From assembly GCA_016873165.1 (NCBI GenBank), contig VGXV01000004.1:1-64000 (forward strand): a DNA stretch of 64,000 nucleotides, written 5' to 3'. The DNA is from Planctomycetota bacterium (GTDB lineage: Bacteria > Planctomycetota > Brocadiia > Brocadiales > Brocadiaceae). Positions 33,302 to 43,296 of this stretch are shown here, piece by piece (position 1 is the first letter of the stretch; every line of letters begins with the position of its first letter). The notes under the pieces are model-generated. The model did no database searches. It saw only the letters and a program-made list of their open reading frames with translations, and was not told where the DNA came from. The translations under genes were made by a program, and so were the position numbers.

Positions 33302-34756
33302 ATGACTATGGATAATCATTACAAACAATATCAATCTCCGCTTTCTGACAGATACGCAAGCAAAGAGATGTGCTACCTCTTTTCGGATCATTATAAATTC
33401 AGCACGTGGAGAAAACTGTGGATCGCACTTGCCGAGGCACAACGCGAACTTGGATTGCAGGCAGTCACAGACGCGCAAATCAGCGAGATGAAACGTTTCC
33501 AGGATACCATTAATTTTGAGACGGCAAGAGAATATGAAAAAAAACTGCGGCATGATGTAATGTCGCACATCCACGCATACGGAGAACAGTGCCCTGCGGC
33601 AAAACCCATTATCCATCTTGGGGCAACAAGCGCTTATGTGCAGGACAATACCGACCTGATACAAATGCGGGACGCCTTGCATCTGATCCTTGCAAAACTC
33701 ATCAACATTGTAAAAATACTCTCCGACCGGGCAATTGCCTCTAAAGATATTGCAGCTTTAAGTTTTACCCATTTTCAATCTGCACAGCCGACAACTATGG
33801 GAAAACGTTTTTGTCTGTGGCTGCAGGATTATCTTTTCGATGTCGAGGAGGTTGAAACGAGAATTAAGAAATTGCGTTTTCATGGCGCAAAGGGAACCAC
33901 CGGCACGCAGGCAAGTTTTATGCTGCTTTTCAATAACAATACTGAAAAGGTAAAAAAATTAGACGAACTGGTTACAAAAAAAATGGGATTCGACTCCTAT
34001 TATCCGGTAACAGGGCAAACATATTCGCGTAAAATTGACAGCCAAATAATGTTTTGTCTGGCGGGCATCGCACAATCATCGTACAAATTTTCTAATGACA
34101 TCCGATTGCTGCAACACATGAAAGAAGCGGAAGAACCGTTTGAAAAAAATCAGGTCGGCTCATCCGCAATGGCGTATAAAAGAAATCCCATGCGCTGTGA
34201 AAGAATAGCGGCTATTGCGCGCTATGTCCTCTGTAATTCTTTAAATCCTGCGTTTACCGCCGCTTCACAATGGTTTGAAAGAACCCTGGACGATTCTGCC
34301 AACAAGCGAATTTCCATTCCGGAAGCCTTCCTCGCGGTCGACGGCATATTGAACATTGTGTTAAACGTTACTGCCGGATTGAACGTCTACCCCCAGGTTA
34401 TTGCCGGCAATCTTCAAAATGAATTGCCTTTTATGGTCACGGAAAACATTCTTATGGAAATCGTAAATGCCGGAGGCGACCGTCAGGAATATCACGAAAG
34501 AATCCGAAAACATGCCATAGAAGCCGCAGACAAAATGAAAGAAGAAGGAGCAAAAAACAACCTTCTGGAAAAAATTGCCGAAGATCCGGCTTTTTCCAGA
34601 ATACGATCAAAAATAAAGGAGATTTCCGACCCTCACAGGCTTATCGGAAGATCCGTGCAACAAGTGGAGGAATTTATCACCCAGATAGTTTCGCCCATTT
34701 TAGAGCAAAATAATCATCTTATTAATAAAAAATGGATACCGACGCTGCACGTATAA
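33302..34756 (+). CDS. purB: Adenylosuccinate lyase, eukaryote-type length
   Basis: 484 residues. The N-terminus resembles animal ADSL rather than the short bacterial PurB (SPLSDRYASKEMCYLFSDHYKFSTWRKLW), and the lyase signature reads GSSAMAYKRNPMRCER. The central GAKGTTGTQASFM, FTHFQSAQPTT and WFERTLDDSANKRI blocks are conserved. The enzyme acts twice in purine synthesis, releasing fumarate from SAICAR and from adenylosuccinate. An ATG at 33308 is an equally possible start. It is followed by thiE and hisI. Confidence 0.95.
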   Translation: MTMDNHYKQYQSPLSDRYASKEMCYLFSDHYKFSTWRKLWIALAEAQRELGLQAVTDAQISEMKRFQDTINFETAREYEKKLRHDVMSHIHAYGEQCPAAKPIIHLGATSAYVQDNTDLIQMRDALHLILAKLINIVKILSDRAIASKDIAALSFTHFQSAQPTTMGKRFCLWLQDYLFDVEEVETRIKKLRFHGAKGTTGTQASFMLLFNNNTEKVKKLDELVTKKMGFDSYYPVTGQTYSRKIDSQIMFCLAGIAQSSYKFSNDIRLLQHMKEAEEPFEKNQVGSSAMAYKRNPMRCERIAAIARYVLCNSLNPAFTAASQWFERTLDDSANKRISIPEAFLAVDGILNIVLNVTAGLNVYPQVIAGNLQNELPFMVTENILMEIVNAGGDRQEYHERIRKHAIEAADKMKEEGAKNNLLEKIAEDPAFSRIRSKIKEISDPHRLIGRSVQQVEEFITQIVSPILEQNNHLINKKWIPTLHV

Positions 34757-34776
34757 AAAATAGCCTTATATAACAC

Positions 34777-35442
34777 ATGTCTTTTTCGGAAAAACAATCT
34801 GCATACACACCCTTCTTCATGTTAATTACTGACAGAAAACAGTGTAAGCTGCCATTAATAACCACGGTAAAACTTGCACTAAAGGGTGGTGTTAAAACAA
34901 TACAGCTAAGAGAAAAAGACCTTTCAACCAAAGAACTATATTCCCTGGCGTGTGAACTAAGAACACTTACCCTCGATTTTAACGCCGGTTTAATTATTAA
35001 TGACAGAGCCGATATCGCAATGGCGGTGAATGCTGACGGTGTTCATCTGGGATGGCAGTCCATGCCTGCTGCTATCGTAAGAAATCTTGTTGGTTATAAA
35101 AAAATAATGGGCGTATCCACGCACAGTTTGCAAGAAGCATTGAACGCGCAAAATTCTAACGCAGACTATATAACATACGGCCCTGTTTTCAAGACGCCTT
35201 CAAAAGAAGGAATTATAGAACCAACAGGCACGGAAGGGATTCAGGAATTAAAAGAAAAAATCAAAATACCTGTAATTGCGCTGGGGGGCATCAAAGAAGA
35301 TAACGCAGAAAAGGTTATGGCCAGCGGGGCAGACGGTATTGCCGTTGTATCCGGTATTCTGAATGCAAATAACCCTGAAAATGCCGCATACAACCTTCAT
35401 AAAATAATTCACACTTACATCAAAATGCCCCTTTCGACTTAA
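34777..35442 (+). CDS. thiE: Thiamine-phosphate synthase
   Basis: 221 residues, a TIM barrel with MLITDRKQC, GGVKTIQLREKDLS, LIINDRADIAMAVNADGVHLG, YGPVFKTPSKEG and ALGGIKEDNAEKVMASGADGIAVVSGI, all diagnostic. It joins HMP-PP and thiazole phosphate. No TPP riboswitch precedes it. The gene follows purB after 21 bases, so it is probably read from the same transcript. Confidence 0.95.
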   Translation: MSFSEKQSAYTPFFMLITDRKQCKLPLITTVKLALKGGVKTIQLREKDLSTKELYSLACELRTLTLDFNAGLIINDRADIAMAVNADGVHLGWQSMPAAIVRNLVGYKKIMGVSTHSLQEALNAQNSNADYITYGPVFKTPSKEGIIEPTGTEGIQELKEKIKIPVIALGGIKEDNAEKVMASGADGIAVVSGILNANNPENAAYNLHKIIHTYIKMPLST

Positions 35443-35481
35443 TAAAAAACCTTATTTAAAAGAAGGAGGAGAAAAACTATT

Positions 35482-35865
35482 ATGCAATTGCTGGAAAAAT
35501 TACACTTCAATGAAAAGGGACTTATTCCCTCCGTAATAGCCGATGTTACTGACGGGAAAGTGCTGACTTTATGCTACATGAACAAAGACGCCGTTTTGAA
35601 GACAATTGAAACGGGAAAGATACATGTATTTCGCCGTTCTCAAAACCGCTTAATGATCAAAGGCGAAACATCGGGACATATTCAGATCGTGAAAAAAATA
35701 TATTTCGACTGCGAAGGCAATTCTCTCGTTTTTATGGTAGAACAACATGTAGCGGCTTGCCATGCCGGGTATAAGACATGTTATTACAGGGAATATATCC
35801 CTCAGACGGATAGCATACAGATTACCGAAAAAAAAGTCTTCGATCCGGAAAACGTTTATAAATAG
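35482..35865 (+). CDS. hisI: Phosphoribosyl-AMP cyclohydrolase
   Basis: 127 residues, a single HisI domain. LTLCYMNKDAVLKTIETGKIHVFRRSQNRLMIKGETSGH precedes the metal-binding cluster with Cys in YFDCEGN and the paired HVAACHAGYKTCYYRE. It is the third step of histidine synthesis. The usual DCDxD appears as DCEGN here, a mild deviation. An AAGGAGGAG site lies 10 bases upstream of the ATG. Other his genes are not nearby. Confidence 0.94.
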   Translation: MQLLEKLHFNEKGLIPSVIADVTDGKVLTLCYMNKDAVLKTIETGKIHVFRRSQNRLMIKGETSGHIQIVKKIYFDCEGNSLVFMVEQHVAACHAGYKTCYYREYIPQTDSIQITEKKVFDPENVYK

Positions 35866-36087
35866 CGTTTTCTCGCAGTGCGGGGAGGAAACTCATAACA
35901 CCACTTCGAATAGATTCTAAACAGAGAATCAAGTCAATACCGAATCAGTTGTGTACAAAGGTTTTAAAAATGAAATTCGAAGAAAAAACCCTTGAAAACA
36001 ACAATAACTGATGTTATAGTCTATCTTTATATTATTACAAAAATTTGAATTTCCTTTACATTAAACCAGACCCGCGGGAGAAAAAAT

Positions 36088-36759
36088 ATGTCTAAATGCA
36101 GGAAATATTTAAAGTTTTTCCTTTTAGCCGCATTTGTTGGAATGACGGGTTGTGCTGAATTAGATGAACTAAGGGTTTTAAACAGACGACAAGCAATTAC
36201 TATAAGAGACCAGGCAGATGAGATTGCCAGATACAAAAATCAACTTGCCTCTATGTCCGAAAAGATGAGATCCAGCGAAGAAGAAATGGAAAAACTTCGA
36301 AAACTGGCGGAGTCAATTGGCGGCGGCGTTTCTGTTCGTGATACCGTAGAAGGTCCGGTAGTGCTTTTCCCTGAAACGATTCTGTTTGATTCAGGGATGG
36401 CAGTAATTAAAGTAAACGGGGAAGAAGCTTTAAGAAAGATGGCAAGATTTTTAAAAGAAAATCCTGCCAATTCGATACGGATAGATGGACATACCGATAG
36501 CGATCCGATCAAGAGAACAAAACATCTGTGGGATTCAAACCATCATTTATCCGCCGCCCGTGCATTAAGCGTATTTCATTTCCTCACAAAAAATGAAGCA
36601 ATCCCGGAGCAAAGGGTACATATTGCTGGTTTCGGGCCAAATCGTTCAATAGCGCCAAACATCACAGCCGCAGGGAAAAAAGAAAACAGACGGGTAGAAT
36701 TTCTGATTTTGCCAACGGTGGCATCCTTGCCGCCAAAAGAAGCATTGCTTAACGAGTAA
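36088..36759 (+). CDS. OmpA-family lipoprotein
   Basis: 223 residues. It has a lipoprotein signal FFLLAAFVGMTGC (lipobox, cleavage before Cys). A coiled-coil-like stretch follows (QADEIARYKNQLASMSEKMRSSEEEMEKL), then an OmpA/MotB C-terminal domain with FPETILFDSGMAVIK, IRIDGHTDSDPI and NRRVEFLILP. It likely links outer membrane to peptidoglycan as a Pal-like protein. It stands alone between AT-rich gaps. Confidence 0.9.
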   Translation: MSKCRKYLKFFLLAAFVGMTGCAELDELRVLNRRQAITIRDQADEIARYKNQLASMSEKMRSSEEEMEKLRKLAESIGGGVSVRDTVEGPVVLFPETILFDSGMAVIKVNGEEALRKMARFLKENPANSIRIDGHTDSDPIKRTKHLWDSNHHLSAARALSVFHFLTKNEAIPEQRVHIAGFGPNRSIAPNITAAGKKENRRVEFLILPTVASLPPKEALLNE

Positions 36760-37128
36760 ATAACCAGCACAATTTTAGAACGGAAGAAGTTGCGAACAAA
36801 GTCTTGCGATAAAAGCAAGCATTCTTGAATATACTGAAATATTTTGCGGATATTTTGAAGGAACAAAACTGTTTTACGGGAGAGCACTTTTTTATCGTTA
36901 TTATCATCTGAACTTTTCCACTTTTTATTAAAGCACCTAGCCGCGTTATTTCCAATTCGCAAAACAAAGTATTAAACACCTGGTTCTATCCCTAAAGAAT
37001 TTTTCATTTCTTGGAACTTTCTTGGAACTCTGAATGTTGAATTTTAGTTAATTACTTTTGTAAAAAATATCTACAAGAAGTATTTGTCGGTTTTTTGTTA
37101 AGAAAAAACTTATTTATGGATTTTTATA
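36760..37128. other. Gene-free region before resB
   Basis: 369 bases, AT-rich. A weak hairpin (CTTGCGATAAAAGCAAG, 36812-36828) is too short to call a terminator. Promoters for resB probably lie in the distal part. No gene or RNA is supported. Confidence 0.4.
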
Positions 37129-39021
37129 ATGATGGGAAGTAGTAAAAAGAATCCGGCTCAGTTAAAAAATAATACCATTGGTGAAGATAAACAAATGAAT
37201 ATAAATAAACCTGCTCAAAGCAAGAGAAAGGATACAAACAAGGTTTGGGACTTTTTCTGCTCTGTTAAGCTCGCTGTAATAATTATCCTGGTAATGGCAG
37301 TCGCATGTGTGCTGGGCACAGTCATTGTTCAGGGAAGGGCTTTTGATGAATACACGGCACGATATGGCTCTGGATTGGCGAGTTTTATTCGAATAACTCA
37401 GCTAAATAATGTTTTCTATTCTCATTGGTTTTCTATCCTCCTCGTATTGCTTTGCGCGAATCTTATCTGTTGCACCATAAGAAGATGGCGGAATACTTTT
37501 CTTCAAACTGGTTTTGTGCTTACGCACCTCAGCCTGGTTTTAATATTAATCGGCGGGGTGATTAAGTTTCAACTGGGGGTAAAAGGAGGAGTAAATGTTT
37601 ATGAAGGAAAATCGGTAGATTACTTTTTAACACAAAAAATTGACAGTAGCGGCAGAATGGATTACGTTAAAAAAAGCCTTCCTTTTTCAATAGCATTGGA
37701 TAAATTTATCTTAGAAAAAAACGAGCCGAAGTATCAAATTGTTACCTATGTGAAGGATAAAGACAAACAAAAGATCATAGAGGCAAAGATTGGGAAAAGA
37801 CAACGAATACCAGGATCTGATTACAGAGTAACCATTAACGACTATATCCCGGATGCAGAATTAAAGCAAGAACCTGTCAATGAATCAGATAATCCAGACA
37901 ACCCTGCAATCTTCCTTCAACTTTTCGGGTCAGAAAGACTCATTGCGGAAGGATGGCTGCTGGCACACGCAAATAATTATCACGATGAAAAAAAACAAGA
38001 CTTGCGGCTGGAATATATATGGCTGTCTTCCCAGCAAGAATTCGATAACGCGGTAAATACCATACAAAATGCCCATGCCAAGGTATCTGTTTCCGTTCCC
38101 GAACTTGGGATTCTTCAGGATTACTCGTTAGAATTAAATAAAACATTTAAACTGAGCGGATCGGAGTATTCTCTGCGAATGCTGGAATATGTGCTTAACT
38201 ACGGAGACAGAAGGCCTATTAGCGAACAACCTGCAAATAATCCCGCAGTACAAGTGGAAATAGAGGGACCGGATGGCGTTGAAACACGATGGATTTTTGA
38301 AAATTTTCCGGATTGGGATAAAATGCATCCCGCAAAATATGAAAACATTAAGATTTCCTGTAGCAATATTGCAAATTCTCATATGACAAAAAATGTATTC
38401 AGGATATATCAGGCTCCCGGAGAAAATAAAAAAATCGTTTATATACGAGATAAACAGATAGTGGAAACAATCCCCTGGGAACTGGAAAAGCAATACTCGT
38501 TTACACATAATAGCTACCAGTTGACAATATCCAATTACTATCCTTCCTTCAATATAAAGAAAGATGTCGTTAAAAAATCTGATCAGATTGGCACCCCTGC
38601 TATTAACATTAGAATTGACGGACCGAATGGGAAATTGGAAAACTGGTTATTTGCGGATAGTAAATATGCCACATGGTACAAGGATAATAACTTCGCGATG
38701 ATTTATGAATCCACGGGTGAATCCGTTAAACATTATATCAGTGATTTGAGGATCGTAAAAAACAACCAGACCGTAATGGAGAAGTCAATAAAAGTAAACG
38801 ACCCTCTAAAGTATGATGGCTATGCGATTTATCAATCGAGTTATGACGCAGAGAAATTAAGTTATTCTGGTTTGCAGATTGTAAAAGATCCGGGTATTCC
38901 TGTGGTGTACTCCGGTTTCGGAGCATTGTGCTTCGGGGTTGTGTTTATATTTTACGTAAAACCGTTTTTACGGAAAAAAAAGAAAATTGGAAATGAGGTA
39001 GCGGAAAATGAGTATAGTTAA
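37129..39021 (+). CDS. resB: ResB-like cytochrome c biogenesis protein
   Basis: 630 residues. A polar N-terminal extension precedes WDFFCSVKLAVIIILVMAVACVLGTVI, the typical ResB/Ccs1 start. Further membrane helices follow (LILIGGVIKFQLGV), then a large periplasmic domain and a last helix near residue 600. With CcsA it moves heme and keeps apocytochrome Cys reduced in system II. An alternative start is the internal ATG at about 37195; the RBS evidence is weak. It overlaps ccsA by 14 bases. Confidence 0.92.
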   Translation: MMGSSKKNPAQLKNNTIGEDKQMNINKPAQSKRKDTNKVWDFFCSVKLAVIIILVMAVACVLGTVIVQGRAFDEYTARYGSGLASFIRITQLNNVFYSHWFSILLVLLCANLICCTIRRWRNTFLQTGFVLTHLSLVLILIGGVIKFQLGVKGGVNVYEGKSVDYFLTQKIDSSGRMDYVKKSLPFSIALDKFILEKNEPKYQIVTYVKDKDKQKIIEAKIGKRQRIPGSDYRVTINDYIPDAELKQEPVNESDNPDNPAIFLQLFGSERLIAEGWLLAHANNYHDEKKQDLRLEYIWLSSQQEFDNAVNTIQNAHAKVSVSVPELGILQDYSLELNKTFKLSGSEYSLRMLEYVLNYGDRRPISEQPANNPAVQVEIEGPDGVETRWIFENFPDWDKMHPAKYENIKISCSNIANSHMTKNVFRIYQAPGENKKIVYIRDKQIVETIPWELEKQYSFTHNSYQLTISNYYPSFNIKKDVVKKSDQIGTPAINIRIDGPNGKLENWLFADSKYATWYKDNNFAMIYESTGESVKHYISDLRIVKNNQTVMEKSIKVNDPLKYDGYAIYQSSYDAEKLSYSGLQIVKDPGIPVVYSGFGALCFGVVFIFYVKPFLRKKKKIGNEVAENEYS

Positions 39022-39859
39022 TCTTACTTTAATTGTATATGTAGTGGCATCAATATCCTATGTTGTAAGGGAAATATGGCGGTCTATTCCGGTTAAATGG
39101 ATTTCACTCGGATTGTTAATTCTAGCATTTTGTTTGAATTTAACATTAGTATTAAAACGCTCTATAGAGGCAGGGCATCCTCCATTCTCCAACCTATACG
39201 AATCACTTATATTTTACGCATGTTGTACCGCCTTTGTATATATCATTTTTGAATTTGTTTATAACTTCAGAATAGTTGGTGCATTGGCTTCCATCCTTGC
39301 GATGCTTATCCTGCTTTATGCGACCCTCCAGGACGACACCATACGACCAATTATGCCGGCATTAAAAAGCAATTGGATGTTAGTGCATGTTGTCACCTAT
39401 ATGCTTGGATATGCTGCGTTTGGCATTGCGTTTGTAACAAGCATAATATATCTGGTCACAAAACCCTTTTCCAAAAAAGGCAGTGACAGCAAGGAATCTG
39501 ATTCCAACAAAGAAATATTACCAAGAAATTTTGATAAACTCAGTTACAAAATCGTTGCCTTCGGATTTCCGTTTCTTACCCTAGGAATGGTTACCGGAGC
39601 CGTTTGGGCAAAGAAGGCATGGGGTGATTATTGGTCATGGGATCCGAAGGAAACGTGGTCTTTAATTACATGGCTTGCTTATTTGGTCTATCTGCATACA
39701 CCCCTTGTTTTACCCAAGATGAAAGTAAGCAAATCAAAGATGTCTGTAGCTCTCGCCTTTTGGCTGCTTGTTTCTTTCGGAATTGTAAACTTTACCTTTG
39801 TTGGTTTAAATTATTTACCTTCGGCTGATGATAGTATGCATGTTTATGGCGCAAAGTAA
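39008..39859 (+). CDS. ccsA: CcsA/ResC-type heme exporter and cytochrome c synthase
   Basis: 283 residues with eight membrane helices and the tryptophan-rich heme-handling motif WGDYWSWDPKETWSLITW. His residues for heme coordination are present (LVHVVTYMLG; LHTPLVLP). With ResB it forms the system II cytochrome c synthase, expected in an organism rich in multiheme proteins such as anammox bacteria. It is translated from within the 3' end of resB. Confidence 0.95.
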   Translation: MSIVNLTLIVYVVASISYVVREIWRSIPVKWISLGLLILAFCLNLTLVLKRSIEAGHPPFSNLYESLIFYACCTAFVYIIFEFVYNFRIVGALASILAMLILLYATLQDDTIRPIMPALKSNWMLVHVVTYMLGYAAFGIAFVTSIIYLVTKPFSKKGSDSKESDSNKEILPRNFDKLSYKIVAFGFPFLTLGMVTGAVWAKKAWGDYWSWDPKETWSLITWLAYLVYLHTPLVLPKMKVSKSKMSVALAFWLLVSFGIVNFTFVGLNYLPSADDSMHVYGAK

Positions 39860-39886
39860 TTTTCCAATTGTTTGATTATTTTGCCT

Positions 39887-40165
39887 ATGTCAAATGTCAG
39901 AGCGCATGTGTATATTCAAGGCCGTGTACAAGGGGTATTTTTTCGTGCCACTACCAGAGAAAAAGCTGCTGAATTTGGAATACGCGGTTGGGTGAAAAAT
40001 TGCGCGGATGGCAAAGTAGAAGCTGTCTTTGAAGGCAAAAAAGAAGCTGTTGATAAAATAATCGATTGGTGCCATAAAGGCCCTTCGGGTGCATTTGTTG
40101 AAGACATACAGATTCATACAGAAAATTTTTCCGGCAAATTTAATGGGTTTTCTATAATATATTAG
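39887..40165 (+). CDS. acyP: Acylphosphatase
   Basis: 92 residues from the ATG at 39887; an upstream start at 39872 is also open. The motif VYIQGRVQGVFFRATTREKA holds the catalytic Arg and phosphate loop, and GIRGWVKNCADGKVEAVFEG holds the Asn. It hydrolyses acyl phosphates. It follows ccsA and precedes the DUF167 gene by one base, so these belong to one operon. Confidence 0.93.
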   Translation: MSNVRAHVYIQGRVQGVFFRATTREKAAEFGIRGWVKNCADGKVEAVFEGKKEAVDKIIDWCHKGPSGAFVEDIQIHTENFSGKFNGFSIIY

Positions 40166-40166
40166 T

Positions 40167-40460
40167 GTGCTTGATATCATATCCACAAACACGGGCATCG
40201 TTATTTCCGTCAAAGTACAACCTGGCTCTGGTAAAAATTGCATTGTAGGAAATCTGGGAGGACGTTTAAAATTGGCGGTCTCCGCAGCGCCGGAAAAGGG
40301 CAAGGCAAATAAGGCCATTATTGAATTGCTGGCAAAAACACTTCATATTCACAAGTCTTCTATACACATTCTTTCCGGTGAAACTTCGCAAGATAAGAAA
40401 TTGAGGATAGAGGGCATAACTCCTGAAAACATAAACACTATGCTGAACTTTAATTCATAG
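40167..40460 (+). CDS. DUF167 (YggU) family protein
   Basis: 97 residues. The C-terminal region LKLAVSAAPEKGKANKAIIELLAKTL, then SGETSQDKKLRIEG, is typical of YggU/DUF167, a small mixed alpha-beta family of unknown function. The start is inferred near 40167, probably via a TTG or GTG. It lies in the ccsA-acyP-ileS cluster, 22 bases before ileS. Confidence 0.85.
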   Translation: MLDIISTNTGIVISVKVQPGSGKNCIVGNLGGRLKLAVSAAPEKGKANKAIIELLAKTLHIHKSSIHILSGETSQDKKLRIEGITPENINTMLNFNS

Positions 40461-40482
40461 GGAAACCCTACTTATACCTGCC

Positions 40483-43296
40483 ATGGACTATAAAAAAACG
40501 CTTAACCTGCCTACGACTAAGTTTTCAATGAAGGCAAATTTGCTCGAAAAAGAACCTCTTATTCAAAAAACATGGGAAAAAGAGGGACTGTATGCACAAA
40601 TTCGCAAAATGCGGGCAAATAATAAAAAATATATACTGCATGACGGACCTCCCTATCCAACCGGAGAATTACACATTGGAACGGGTCTAAATAAAATTTT
40701 AAAAGACTTTATCGTTCGTTTTTTTACTATGCAGGGGTACGATGCTCCGTATGTTCCCGGTTGGGATTGTCACGGACTTCCTATTGAGCATCGCGTTATG
40801 CAAGAGGTTGGAGATGAAGCCAAAAACCTCACAAAAACGGAAATACGCAAAAAGTGCAAAAAATATGCGGAAAAATTTGTAAATATCCAGAAAAAACAAT
40901 TCAAAGCATTGGGAGTTCTTGGCGATTGGGAACAACCGTATTTAACTTTCAATCCGGTGTATGAAGCAGGCATCATCGAGGTATTTGCAAAACTCGTTGA
41001 AAAAGGTTACATATACAGAAGCAGAAAACCTATCCATTGGTGCATGCGTTGTCATACGGCCCTCGCAGAAGCTGAACTTGAATATAAGGATAAAACAAGC
41101 CATTCTGTTTACGTAAATTTTAAAATAAAAGACACCCTGAACGATCTTTTCCGGAATACCGGGGATATTGATGCTTATGTAATGATCTGGACAACTACCC
41201 CATGGACATTACCGGCAAACCTGGCAATCGCTCTTCATCCTGAATACGATTACACTGCAATTTGCTATTCACATCCCAAAACAAACAAAAAAGAAATCAC
41301 CGTACTGGCAGATAAACGGATGGACGAAGCAGTACGATTATTAGGAATAAAGGACTTTAAAAAACTCGGTACAGTTCGGGGAAGTGCGTTAGAAGGAATA
41401 AAGTATCACCATGCTTTTCTTGAAAGAACCGGTTCTGTTGTCATGGCCAATTATGTCACTTTATCAGATGGCACAGGTTGTGTCCACATAGCGCCAGGAC
41501 ATGGCCAGGACGACTTTCTCACCGGCGTTAAATACCACTTGCCCATTCTGAGTCCCGTTAATGCAGAAGGTGTTTTCACAAGTGAAGCAGGTAAATTTGC
41601 CGGACAAAATATCGCCGATGGCAATGCCTCTATAATAAATAAACTCGACTCAATCGGGGCATTGCTTTATAAAACAAATATAACCCACTCCTATCCTCAT
41701 TGCTGGCGATGCAAAAATCCGGTAATTTTCAGAGCTACGGAACAATGGTTTGTCAATCTTGATCACAATAATTTACGTCGCACAGTTTTAAACGAGATAA
41801 AACACACGAAATGGATACCTTCCTGGGGTGAAAACAGGATGGAGAAAATGGTATCCGACCGCCCTGATTGGTGCATTTCACGACAGCGTTCGTGGGGCGT
41901 CCCCATACCTGCTTTTTTTTGTAAAGATTGCGGACAAGAACATGCCAACATAAAAACTATTTTTTTTGTGCGAGACAAATTCGAAACAGAAGGGGCAGAT
42001 GCCTGGTTTTTCAAAGATGCATCTTATTTCCTGCCTCCCGATGCGCGGTGTGAAAAATGCGGAAGCTCTCATTTCGAAAAAGAAATGGATATTTTTGACG
42101 TTTGGTTTGAATCCGGTTCAAGTCACAATTCCGTATTAAAAAAACGCGCAGAATTGTCCTATCCTGCCGATCTTTACCTGGAAGGCACAGATCAGCACCG
42201 CGGCTGGTTCCAGCTTTCATTGATTCCCTCTGTCGGTGCATGGGGAAAAGCGCCCTTTAAATCGGTTTTAACGCATGGGTTTGTCGTAGATGAAATGGGC
42301 GAAAAGATGTCAAAATCGATTGGAAATTTTATCTCCGTAGAAGATTCTTTAAAGGAATTTGGCGCTGATGTTTTAAGATTATGGACATCATCTATGGATT
42401 ATCAGCATGATATGGGAGTATCTCTCAATTTAATTAACAGATGCTCTGATGCATACCGGCGCATTCGCAATACATTCAGGTATTTACTCAGCAATCTTTA
42501 TGATTTTAACCCGGCATTAAATACTATCCCCTATGAAGAATTGCTGGAAATCGACCGCTGGGCGTTGCATAAAACACAAGAATTAATTATCAATATCACA
42601 GCAAATTACGAGGACTTGCAATTTCATAAAGTATTTCATAACATCCACAACTTTTGTGCGGTAGAAATGAGTTCGTTTTATCTGGATATTTTAAAAGATC
42701 GTTTGTATACCTTTGCAAAAGACTCGCGGGAACGCCGTGCGGCACAAACGGTGCTCCATCATATTTTACTTAATCTGGTAAAACTGTCAGCTCCCATTAT
42801 CGTTCATACCGCAGAAGAAGTCTGGTCAACTATTGAATATAAGGATGAAGACCTTTGGAGCGTTCATTTAACAACATTCCCAAAATGCAATCCTGCCTGG
42901 ATAAATACTTCATTACACCAAAATTGGGAAATTTTAATAAACATCCGCGCCGATGTGGCAAAGGAACTGGAAAAAATGCGTACGGCAAAATCAATCGGCA
43001 ATTCTTTAGAGGCATCGGTTTCTCTCTCCACAGATAATGAAGAACGTTACCAACTCCTCAAAAACTATGAGAATGATTTACCCGCCCTATTTATCGTCTC
43101 AGACGTGAGTGTGAGCAAAGATATCGGCAAAAATGCAGTAAGAGGAGAATCAGTGCGAGATATCCTGATTGAATGCAAGGTATCACAATATAAAAAATGT
43201 GACCGATGCTGGAATTACAGAAAAACCGTCGGAACCATCGAAAACTTTCAAACCGTCTGCGACAGATGCGCCGATGTCATAAGGAATCTATCCTGA
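40483..43296 (+). CDS. ileS: Isoleucyl-tRNA synthetase
   Basis: 937 residues. The HIGH motif reads PTGELHIGTGLN and KMSKS reads EKMSKSIGNF. The editing domain (TTTPWTLPANLAIA; GTGCVHIAPGHG), the anticodon-binding region and the C-terminal zinc finger (CDRCWNYRK...CDRCADVI) are all present. It charges tRNA-Ile. Its end overlaps holB, on the opposite strand, by 20 bases. Confidence 0.98.
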   Translation: MDYKKTLNLPTTKFSMKANLLEKEPLIQKTWEKEGLYAQIRKMRANNKKYILHDGPPYPTGELHIGTGLNKILKDFIVRFFTMQGYDAPYVPGWDCHGLPIEHRVMQEVGDEAKNLTKTEIRKKCKKYAEKFVNIQKKQFKALGVLGDWEQPYLTFNPVYEAGIIEVFAKLVEKGYIYRSRKPIHWCMRCHTALAEAELEYKDKTSHSVYVNFKIKDTLNDLFRNTGDIDAYVMIWTTTPWTLPANLAIALHPEYDYTAICYSHPKTNKKEITVLADKRMDEAVRLLGIKDFKKLGTVRGSALEGIKYHHAFLERTGSVVMANYVTLSDGTGCVHIAPGHGQDDFLTGVKYHLPILSPVNAEGVFTSEAGKFAGQNIADGNASIINKLDSIGALLYKTNITHSYPHCWRCKNPVIFRATEQWFVNLDHNNLRRTVLNEIKHTKWIPSWGENRMEKMVSDRPDWCISRQRSWGVPIPAFFCKDCGQEHANIKTIFFVRDKFETEGADAWFFKDASYFLPPDARCEKCGSSHFEKEMDIFDVWFESGSSHNSVLKKRAELSYPADLYLEGTDQHRGWFQLSLIPSVGAWGKAPFKSVLTHGFVVDEMGEKMSKSIGNFISVEDSLKEFGADVLRLWTSSMDYQHDMGVSLNLINRCSDAYRRIRNTFRYLLSNLYDFNPALNTIPYEELLEIDRWALHKTQELIINITANYEDLQFHKVFHNIHNFCAVEMSSFYLDILKDRLYTFAKDSRERRAAQTVLHHILLNLVKLSAPIIVHTAEEVWSTIEYKDEDLWSVHLTTFPKCNPAWINTSLHQNWEILINIRADVAKELEKMRTAKSIGNSLEASVSLSTDNEERYQLLKNYENDLPALFIVSDVSVSKDIGKNAVRGESVRDILIECKVSQYKKCDRCWNYRKTVGTIENFQTVCDRCADVIRNLS

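Noticed and set aside
34757-34776. TPP riboswitch for thiE
   Set aside because: Only 20 bases separate purB and thiE, and no THI-box sequence is seen, so none can fit.
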